Source of the DNA: Diplosphaera chodatii
Lineage: Eukaryota > Chlorophyta > Trebouxiophyceae > Prasiolales > Stichococcaceae
DNA length: 64,000 bases
Assembly: GCA_032358165.1 (NCBI GenBank)
Contig: JAALGY010000059.1
Coordinates: 372,001-436,000, forward strand
Direction of reading: 5' to 3'
The notes beneath the pieces are model-generated. The model searched no databases, had not been told where the DNA came from, and saw only the letters and a list, made by a program, of their open reading frames with translations. The position numbers were made by a program, and so were the translations under genes. Shown here in pieces: positions 55,417-64,000 of the stretch (positions are counted from its first letter, which is position 1; each line of letters opens with the position of its first letter).

Positions 55417-58400
55417 ATGCAGCTTCAGCGTCCGCTTGAGCATCAGCCACAGTTGCGGCGAGGCAAACACCCTTCTTCAGCAGCAGCAGCCACCAGGCGC
55501 CGAGCAGTCTGCGTCCCACGTGCAGCGGCTCGGCAGCTGCAGCTGGCAGCACCCGCACGGGGTTGCGAAAGTCACACAACCCTCTGCCACGCCGCGTGCG
55601 AGCAGGCGGAGGAAACAGAAGCTCCCACAAATCAGCGGGCATTCGAAGGCCGCAGGGGGCCTGCAGGTAGAGATCCCCCTCCTGGCGTAGAAGCAAACAA
55701 TGCCATCACCCTCCGCCGCCGCCGCCGGCAGCAGGCCGAAGAGGCAGCTGTCGCAGCAGCTGCAGCGACAGCATCAGCACAGAACACACTGCAGGCAGTC
55801 ACGACAGCGGGGCCGGCGTCGGAGACTACAGCACCGCCAAAAACACAGCCCCCCATAGCAGCAGAGCTGGATGCGCGCCCGCAGGATGGCGACGCCCCCG
55901 GCAGCGTGCTGGGAGCGATTGCGCTGATCACTGGCTCCACGGTGGGCGCCGGCATCCTGGCGCTGCCGCAGGTGGCGGCGCCCGCGGGCTTCGGGCCCAG
56001 CACAGGCGCGCTTGGCGAAGTAACCATCACCCAGTGGCTCAATTGTTATAGCCAGACTTCTGGCAAGCTGTCTCTGCACGGCGCACTTGGTATCCGTGGA
56101 GAGTTGTGCGTGGATGAACCTGAAGACCAGCAGGTGACGTGGTGTCGCTGATCCTGCAGCGGTGATGGGGGCATGCTGGGTGCTGCTGGCCTCGCAGGCG
56201 ATGCTGCTGGCCGAGGTCAACATTGGCGTTACGGCCATCAGGGTACATCAAATCACCTTCTGCTGCACACGACCAGTGGCGCCGGTGGTTATGCACCAGG
56301 CTCGATGTAGTGTGCACAGCCGTCCATGCCATTGGACACCAACAATGCTTTGACGTGTCAGACTGACACCGGCAGGCTCAGGAGCGGGTGGGCAGCACAC
56401 AGCCCGCGGGCCAGCAGATGGTGACTCTGCGGCAGATGGCGGGAGCCACCCTGGGGCGGGCTGGCGGCGCGGCCGCCTCCGTCATCTACCTGCTGCTGTC
56501 CTTCTCGCTGCTAACCGCATACATCGCCAAGGTGAGGTGCTTCCCCAGTCTTGAAGGTGATATGTTGCCGCCGTTATTTGCGGCAGGGATTGATGTTGGC
56601 AGGCATCCAAACCCCCTGTGCAGGGAGTTTGCGCGCCTTCTGAAGTTGCCTCTGTCAGACAACGTTGCAAGTGCTGTACTCTGTTGCACCTGCAGGCAGG
56701 CGAGATGGTCGGCACCGGGTCGCCAGTGGATCCCAGCATTGCCGGCGCGGCCTTCACTGCGGCCCTGGGCGGCATGATGTGCTTGGGTGCGTGCAAAATG
56801 TCGTCTGCTGAGAACATATAGCCCAGCTAGCGCACACATATGGCACCGCACAGGCTGGGCAATGCACTCCTGCTCGTGCATCCATGTTCCATGCGGCGCA
56901 GTGGCAATTGAACCATGTCCTTTGCATGACTCCAGTGCAATCCAATCATGCCGATGCATGGTCCTGGCAGGCGGCGCCAGCACGGCGGACTCGGTGAACC
57001 GCTGGCTGACGGGCGCGCTGATGCTGGTGTTTGGCGGCATCCTGGCCTTTGGCGCAGGCCACGCTGACGCCTCGCTGCTGACCGCCACCGCCGACTGGCA
57101 GCAGGCGCCGCGCGCGATCCCCATCATCTTCCTGGCCCTGGTGCGCAGTGGCTGTCGTGCCAGCATTGCCGCTATGGTGTTTTGCTTCGATGAGTATAGC
57201 TCTGGAGCAGCGGCCTGATGCTGGGCTAAGGCCATCCACATGCGCTGCCATACGCAGAGAAGCGACCGCTGCTGCCTAATAGGCGTGGTGCATCGTTGCA
57301 AAACAAAACATCAGGCGGGATGAGCTACTCGGGTCCGTCCACTGCAGCACCCACACTGCACGCCAGAGTGTGCAGCTGACGCTGAGTTCTGAGCTGTCCT
57401 CGTTGCAATGCGACAGGTGTTCCACGACCTGGTGCCGGTGGTGTGCGCGCAGCTGGGCGGGCATCGGCGGCGGGTGCGGGCAGCCCTGCTCTCCGGCAGC
57501 CTGCTGCCCCTGGCCATGTTCGTCGCCTGGGACGCCACCATGCTGGCGCTCACCGGGGAGCCGGGTACATCCTTGATGCTGTCCAACCAATGTATACCCC
57601 AAGACTCGAGTTTGGGATCGGTTCAGCCCAGTCTGGAGCCGAGCTGTTACACTTGTGCATCGGTGGGCTGGCATCCGCTCCCTGGTGATCACGGTGCGGT
57701 GCACCGAGTTGTGCAGGTTCGGAGGCGCCGGCGGACCCGCTGGCTGTGCTGATTGCGGACAGCGGCGGCGCGGTGGGCGTCGCGCTGCAGGGCTTCTCCC
57801 TGCTGGCGCTGGCCACCTCCTTCATCGGCACCTGCACAGGTCAGCTTGGCCTTTGAGCAGGGTTTAGCCCGTTTAGACCCCGAACAAGGCACAGCGCTCA
57901 GGCTTGAGTTTGCAGCCGCCTGGTTCGGAAATACTGGTCACCTGACCTTGATGCTGATCTGTGTGCTGATGCTGCAGGCCTGACGTCAACGCTACAGTCA
58001 GAGTATGCGGCCGTAACAGCGCCGGCGACAACGCTCCACAACAGCAGCGCATCGCAGCAGGCAGATGCAGACAGCAAGCCTGCAGAGGGCATTTTGTCAG
58101 AGGGCGTGGCCGCTGGTAGCACAGCAGGCCCAGAGCACAGTCGATTAGCGCCACAGGCCCTCGTGTATATTGCGGCGCTGTCTCCCCCTCTGGCGGCGGC
58201 AAGCCTCCACCCAGGATCCTTTTTGACACTGCTGTCGGTGAGTGGGTCAGTTTGTCGTGAACCGGATTTAGACGCACAACAGTGCGCTGGACAGTCAGAC
58301 AGTTTTTGCATGTGCATGGTCTTCCTCACGGTCATGCATATTGTCAGATTAAAGATGTTCTGCATGGCTGCGACTGCAGGCTGCTGGAGGGTATGGCATG

Positions 58401-58676
58401 AGCTTCCTGTACGGTGAGCTGAGCTCCAGTCTCGGTGGCGTCATGCATCGTTCAACTGTATCTGCCGTCTGGTGTGCAGCATCTGCCTGAGGAGATCGTT
58501 GTGGCGCAGGTGTGATGCCGCCTGTCATGGCGTGGCAGCTGCGCAGCAAGATGCTGCCAGGGGACGACAGTCGTCACTGGATGCCGGGCGGCAGGGGCTT
58601 GCTCGCTGTCCTGTGTACATCAGCGGTTGCCGTGGAGATTGGGCAGGCCGCAATGAGCTGCGGATGGTTACCCTGA
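55417..58676 (+). CDS. Tryptophan/tyrosine permease-like transporter, probably plastid-targeted
   Basis: Ten exons (55417-56005, 56160-56242, 56376-56531, 56695-56786, 56971-57140, 57416-57564, 57717-57839, 57977-58237, 58380-58413, 58510-58676) join in phase to 607 residues. The first 160 or so residues are Ala/Arg/Gln-rich (MQLQRPLEHQPQLRRGKHPS...) and look like a transit peptide plus linker. Membrane segments then follow the Trp_Tyr_perm pattern: GSVLGAIALITGSTVGAGIL, GFGPSTA/VMGACWVLLASQA, LLAEVN, ASVIYLLLSFSLLTAYIAK, AGAAFTAALGGMMCLG, WLTGALMLVFGGILAFGAG, AIPIIFLALV/VFHDLVPVVC, LPLAMFVAWDATMLALTGEP, LLALATSFIGTCTG and AAGGYGMSFLYG. About 10-11 helices are expected. Land plants have plastid members of this family. 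The first intron needs a GC donor (CACAG then GCGCGC) to give STA/VMG in phase. Start codon choice is uncertain. Confidence 0.9.
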
Positions 58677-59539
58677 TCTGGCATATTGCTCATGCGCCAT
58701 CAACTGATGCACGTAGTGATGAAGAAGCCGCAAGCGTCTAGCGTCCTTGTGCCAGAATAGGTTTTCCAGCATATCTTGTAACATCTGTGTATTGTTGTGC
58801 GATGTTGTCTCCTTGTGTAACCGTGTATGATTATTGTCAGGCAGTGACGGGGTGACACCAATGGCCCCTTGGGGTGGAATCTGATGCGAACAGATAGATT
58901 CAGCTTCGTGGTTTGTATGGGTTTGGGTTTTGAAGGCTGCTGGGGTTCACATGGGTTTGCACACTGCCTGGAATTTGGAACGAGTGGCGAGATCGTTACC
59001 CAGAGGAGTGTTGGAGCACCTGTGCCATGAAATGGAGCCAGGGGTAGCCTGCAATTAGCAGCTGTCGATTCAAGGCAATGCCCCCTTTGCCACGTTTTTG
59101 CATAAAAATGCAATGCACACACGAACTGAAGCCTCCTCGCCCCTTCAGGCACTTGCGTCTCTGATAATGGATGTGCTACACTGACGACTTCTAGCAATGG
59201 GAATGTCCGTTTGACATCCTGCAACAAAACAATGAATGCCTGCGCATCCAAATCATACTGTTGTAGCAATACAGCCCGCCTCATCAAATCTCACCAAACA
59301 GTGTCAATGCCCTGCCACTTCTACTATTTGGCGGCATCCCTCTGATTTGATTGGCAAGTCACAATCCCCGCTTCTGCTGTGCTCAGCACGGTCTCCCACT
59401 CTCCAGCATTTAGTCACCGCCGCGGTACTACCCGCATTCTCAGCCCATTTGTTGGCTCGAAGTTCATCTGCAGCACAGGACAGCACCTTGAGTGGCTCCT
59501 GATGTCAGTCCGTGTCTGAGACCGTCGAGGTGTCATAGG
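58677..59539. other. Convergent 3' region, permease / P450
   Basis: About 860 bp between facing stop codons; AT content is higher than in flanking exons. No coding features. Confidence 0.5.
58777..58820 (+). terminator. Two candidate TGTAA polyadenylation signals for the permease
   Basis: TGTAA occurs at 58777-58781 and 58816-58820, about 100 and 140 bp after the stop. TGTAA is the typical green-algal signal; the match is short. Confidence 0.4.
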
Positions 59540-62500
59540 TCAGGTAGTGGCACTGGACCCTACCGTGATGTCATAGCCGCAGGGAATCTCGGGTGTATTG
59601 GGGTGTATTGCCTCGAAGCGAAAGTGCCTCATCAACGTGGCCGCCATCGTAGTCACCGACATCTGCAGCGTCAACATGTGGATGCGTCACATGTCATCAC
59701 CTGCCGCACCATGCCACATGCGAGACTCTGCTGTGTCTGCGCAGAGCCAAATATCTCGTAGCATGACATGGACTGTGCACATGGCAGTTATATGCGACCT
59801 CGTATGCACCTGCGCAAAGCCAGCTCCAAGACACATGCGTGGCCCGGCACCAAAGGGCAGGAACTGGTATCGATGTTGCTTTGCTGCCTGCGCCTCGTCG
59901 TAGAAGCGGTCCTGCAATGACAACAGCAGCACATAGGAAATATAGCATGTGTAAACGTCAATGTGGACAAAGATTGCTGTCAAGCACAAGGCAGCACTGA
60001 ATGCCAGCAGAGAAACATTACATCATGCGCACTGGTCGGAAGTCGGATGCATCTTCCCACAGGGCGGGCGATCGCCCCAGCGCATACGATGACATGAACA
60101 CCACGTCACCTGCAACGCAAGCCAGCAACTTGCTCAGAGGGATGGCGGGCCTGCAGAGCCTGATGAGCACCATTATGTCTGCCTATGGATGCAAGTACCT
60201 CAGCTGGGTATGCTGACGATAGCTAGTTGCATGTTAGATACATGCCGCACCTGCCAGCACACGGTCGCCGGAGGGCAGCATGTCGTCCTCCAGGGCCTCC
60301 CGCGGGAATATGGGGATGGCCGGATATAGTCGCAGCACCTGCACAGGCGCAAGCTCTGCCATTTTCATTTGTATCGTGCTCCCGCCCATCGAGTGTGACT
60401 GTGGACGATGGTGAGCATGAGCTGCACCTGCGTTTGACATGCTGTGCACACGATGTGTGTGCCGGCGCTGATGAGGGACTCGCACCTCTTTCACAACCGC
60501 ACGCAGGTATTCCAGCCGCTCCAGCTGCTCGTGAGACGGCGCTGCCCCATCTGCATGGCCGGAAAGCGTGCTTCGTTGTGGCCCTACTAGCTCATCCATG
60601 ACGGTACAAGCGGCAGCATGCTCCACATCAGGTGTACTTCTACAGTCGCCATTTTTCTGTGAACTTTCTCATGTTCACTCTGGTAGCCTGCCAGATTAGA
60701 GGGCTTGACATCCTGCGTACCTCCGAGCACGCGGTCAAGCTCACTGAACACGCGCGCCTGCACCTCGGGATGCGTTGCCACGCAGTACAGCACCGCCGCT
60801 GTGGTGGTAGCTGTCGTCTCGTGGCCTGCGCCAAACAAGCACGCTGCCTGTGCTTCTGCTCGACGCAGCGATGACTGCCACATCAAGGCCCTGACAGTAC
60901 ATTACATATGACAGGTGAATGCACACTAGTGTTGCAGCAGCAACCGCCACAGCAGCAGCACCTGCGCCCATGATGTCATGAACATCCTCCCATAGCTCCT
61001 CGTCTGTCATCTTCTGCCCGTTCTCGTCCTCTGCCTGCAGGCAGCCAGCGCACGTACATCCAGCGCATATCCATCTTGATCTCGCTGCTGAAACAATTGA
61101 GATGGACCCTTGACATCAGCTACAGGACACAATGCACTGGCTGTGGTCGGAAAGGCCCTCCCGGCGTACCTCTAGCAGGACACCCAGCAGGTCGCCCTGG
61201 CTGCCAGCTGTACCAGATGCCAGCGCCTCACGCCGACGCTGTAGTCATTGCAACAGTAGACACTCAAATGAAGATATAGAAGTACCAGGCACGTTTCGTG
61301 CTGCGGCTGATGTGTCACGGGGTGCCCAAGGCCCCTTCAGTGCTGCGGCACGAGACGCTGATGCACTTTGACGGCAGCAGACGCGCAAGGGTTCCTACGG
61401 CGCAGTCACAACTTGCTTGTGTGGTCCGGTAGCAAGCTAAGCAAATCGATAAGAGCATGACGTGTCTCACGTGGATGACCTCCAGCATGGAGGCGCGCAT
61501 GGTGTTCACGGCCTTTGTCAGGGTTTTGAGCGTGGGGTCGCCCAGCCGGTCCATGAAGCGCAGCACCCCGAATGGCGTGATGAACACCTGCTGCAGGAAA
61601 ACCTCGACCCTTCAGTGGTCCTCACGTCGCTCATCATGAGAGTGCCTAAAGCATGGTGTGCTCGTGGCGGTACCAGCTGTCTAACAACGACTATGCTACA
61701 AGCAGACCCGTTAGCAACTACGGCTAGGACAGCCATGCAGAGCCACACCTTGGCCAGCAGCTCGCCAAACTTATTCACTGCCTGCAGATTGTGGTACCAG
61801 TGAGTTGCTGCAAGTGACGGTATGCAAAATCGGCGTGAGACCGTTGATATTCTCGCTCAGCAGGGCCAACAGCTCGGTATCTCACCCAAAGCAACTCATC
61901 CTCCTCGGCTGCCTTTCTACCCTCCAACTCCCTGCAGGTTGGAGATCATCGCATCTCACCACGCCCGACCATCAATCGACCTTGGGCGAGGGGTTGGATC
62001 CTCCACCGCACGTCATGCAGAGGGCTACCTCCCGTAGCTCACCGCTTGGTCTGCTGCGTCTCCTCAAAATCGTGAGAAAAGGCAACGAGGCCCACCACAT
62101 CCAATGTCAGCCGTTGCGTCTGCAGTGACACATCTGTGATGTGCGCCCCATGCGCCTTCCAGATGTCCACCATCTCCAGTGCCCTGTAGAGTATAATGTC
62201 ACATGTGACGCATGCGTTCCTTTTGAGAGCAATCTGCCTACAGTCTTTTGAGCCAGCTTGATCATCGGCATGCACTCTGCCTGCATGCAGCCAGATCATT
62301 GCTGATGTTGAGCGCCGCACCTGTTGCTGATCACGCTGGCAAAACCCTGCAGTACTGTTCTATTCCTGAAAGGTGGCTGACACAAGCGACGATGCCTTGC
62401 GTTGTACTCGTCCTGCAGGGTACGGTATATCCATTGAACGCATGTCCCTGACTGCAGACAAGCCCAGATGTGGCAGCATGGCTGACAAAGGGTGTCTGCA

Positions 62501-63428
62501 ACGTGATCGACGGCAACATGCATCAACTTCCTGGGAACGGAATAGCAGCACACCTGGCTGCCGAGGATGCCCTTCTCGTGTGTGACCCACTTGTAAATGT
62601 CTGGCAGGTAGCGGCGCCCATAGTTGCGCACGTTTGTGGCACACAGGTATTGTACGTTCTCTGGGTCGTTTACAAACAGCCAGCCGCTGGCGGCATTGAG
62701 GGCTGTGGGGTTTGCAAACCTGCGGGAGCGTGCTGCATCTCGCTGAGCACTCAGCAGGAGACGCTCAAAGCAAAGTGCCATGTAGAAACACCCCTGCTGC
62801 CCTTATGTCTATGTGCACACCAGGAGGGATGCAGCAGCCGGCCCACCTGCTGACGGGGCCGTACTTGATGCTGAAGTCCAGCATGGCGCGGTGGATGCCG
62901 TTGACCAGAATGCCGCTGACGTCCAGCATGGACTGCAGGCTGAAAGCTGGCGGCCCAGGGGTTGCCTTCTCCCGCTGCATGCCCAGGAGCGCCTTCTGCT
63001 GCTCAAGCCCCATCTCGGCACCGTGGCTGATCAGGTGCCGCACTGGGCACTCGCCCGCTGGTGCCGCTGACACCGGCGGCGCCGTGGCTGTGCTGTTGAT
63101 GGCCGAGGACCGTGCTGCGGTTGGACCGCACACCTCAGCATGCTGCAGCAGCTGCCACTTTGGCAGCGGATTCCGAGCGATCACAAATGCATGTACACCG
63201 CCGCGATTCGCCAGCGGTTTTCTGCTTCAAGGCTTCTGTTTGAGACTCTGCCGCGTGGCAGCAAACTGCCTACTCTTGCAGCAGCTGGGGGGCCTCACCT
63301 GTGCAGAGCAGGCCTCGCCGGCGACCCCGGTGCCAGCTGATTTGCCGCCCGTGCACTACGTTGGACGTCGATGTATCTATACTGACACATCTGGGCGAAT
63401 CGCAGGACCGCTGGCCCGCCAGCTGCAT
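59540..63428 (-). CDS. Cytochrome P450
   Basis: A multi-exon minus-strand gene. Resolved in-phase exons toward the C-terminus: 61238-61170, 61030-60962, 60825-60721, 60550-60486, 60338-60251, 60109-60033, 59911-59810 and 59662-59540. Upstream blocks encode FSIKYGPVSR/FANPTALNAASGWLFV, CATNVRNYGRRYLPDIY, DEYNARHRRLCQPPFRNRTV, LTLDVVGLVAFSHDF, AVNKFGELLAK and FITPFGVLRFMDRLGDP. Diagnostic motifs: I-helix IMGA/GHETTATTTAAVLYC (proton-relay Thr), K-helix ERLEYLRAVVKEV/LRLYPA, FREALEDDML-type segment PREALEDDMLPSGDRV, meander SDFRP/DRF, and the haem loop FLPFGAGPRMCLGAGFA with the axial Cys. The features mix those of CYP97 (N-terminal half) and CYP86/CYP4-like clans, so no subfamily is assigned. 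The substrate is unknown. The N-terminal exon (MQLAGQRSC... from 63428) and its junction are tentative. Confidence 0.88.
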
Positions 63429-64000
63429 GGTTGCACCCCTGATGTCGGTTCGCCCGAGGTCGGTTCCTACCAAGCAACCATCGCACTGCCGCGCATGTCT
63501 CCCTCACATGTTGCACGTTTCTACGTCATACATATCGCACAAGCGCAGTCCGACGACGTATAGCCGCTGCAGAACGTGTGTCTGACGCGGGGTCTCCAAA
63601 ATCTCGCGATCTGGGTTTGATCCTTCTCTGCTGTCTTCACTGCCATGGCGTGTCTTCAGGCCATACCAGCGTCCTAGCGAGAACAGCCTGCTAGGGTTGG
63701 CACAGCAGCTCAGCAGGGAAACAAGCGACAGGAGGCACATAACGTGTGTCTGTGGATTGTAGATGTATGCATATCAGAGCTTGTAGCTTGGGCTTGCTTG
63801 CAGTATTGCTGATAGTCCCACGTTGTCGCGAACAGGCAACAAATGACAGCAGCTGACGGCGTATGCCAGCACAGTATAACTCTGCACATACCGCATACAT
63901 CGAGCGCTTTGTTCAGTATTCAACTGCCCCAAGCTCGCTCATTTGTATGAGTCTGCACGTGTAAACGTGCACACGACAGGTTGCCCCATGCCTTCTCGGT
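63429..64000. other. Region upstream of the P450
   Basis: About 570 bp to the window edge. It probably contains the P450 promoter. No coding features recognised. Confidence 0.4.

Noticed and set aside
58677..59539. Long minus-strand open frame across 58700-59287
   Set aside because: No family features, and it lies in the convergent 3' region between two well-supported genes.

Overview
This 64 kb window looks like nuclear DNA from a green alga, most likely a chlorophyte close to Trebouxiophyceae. It is GC-rich. Genes are cut into many short exons (about 30-200 bp) by introns of about 100-400 bp, with donors mostly GTGAG or GTGCG and acceptors mostly TGCAG. There are no bacterial operon features. 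The proteins recognised (plant-type syntaxin, alpha-SNAP, a plastid-type Trp/Tyr permease, a DUF2415 WD40 protein, SAP18, NAD kinase, a MAK/LF4-like kinase) are eukaryotic. Clade assignment is inference; no marker gene was searched. All gene models were spliced by hand from the sequence by matching reading phase across introns.

Layout: (1) 0.1-3.6 kb, minus strand, an unrecognised low-complexity/coiled-coil protein whose last exon end is duplicated just downstream. (2) 5.6-13.95 kb, plus, a large armadillo plus ankyrin repeat protein. (3) 14.5-18.4 kb, plus, a probable mitochondrial protein with a Bot1p/mS35-like motif. (4) 18.98-21.5 kb, plus, alpha-SNAP, facing (5) NAD kinase, minus, 22.0-26.1 kb. 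(6) 26.7-31.2 kb, minus, a MAK/ICK/LF4-type kinase with a Gln/His-rich tail. (7) 32.8-36.9 kb, plus, a secreted beta-helix protein. (8) 37.8-40.9 kb, plus, a plasma-membrane-type (SYP1-like) syntaxin. (9) 42.4 kb, minus, an isolated F-box exon. (10) 43.6-45.7 kb, plus, a PARP-type ADP-ribosyltransferase. (11) 46.35-48.4 kb, plus, an arylamine N-acetyltransferase. (12) 49.1-52.7 kb, minus, a DUF2415 WD40 protein. (13) 53.2-54.6 kb, minus, SAP18 with an RD-rich N-terminus. (14) 55.4-58.7 kb, plus, a Trp/Tyr permease. (15) 59.5-63.4 kb, minus, a cytochrome P450.

The genes do not form one pathway. alpha-SNAP and the syntaxin both act in SNARE-mediated membrane fusion, but they lie 16 kb apart among unrelated genes. 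The most notable signals are: at least seven introns that only splice in phase with a GC-AG boundary; two local exon-fragment duplications (one duplicates the 3' end of a coding region with its stop codon, the other a splice acceptor plus exon start inside an alpha-SNAP intron); a frequent TGCATGCA-type palindrome; and an arylamine N-acetyltransferase with an intact catalytic triad next to a divergent PARP. I found no tRNA, rRNA, CRISPR array, transposon or clearly new multi-gene system.
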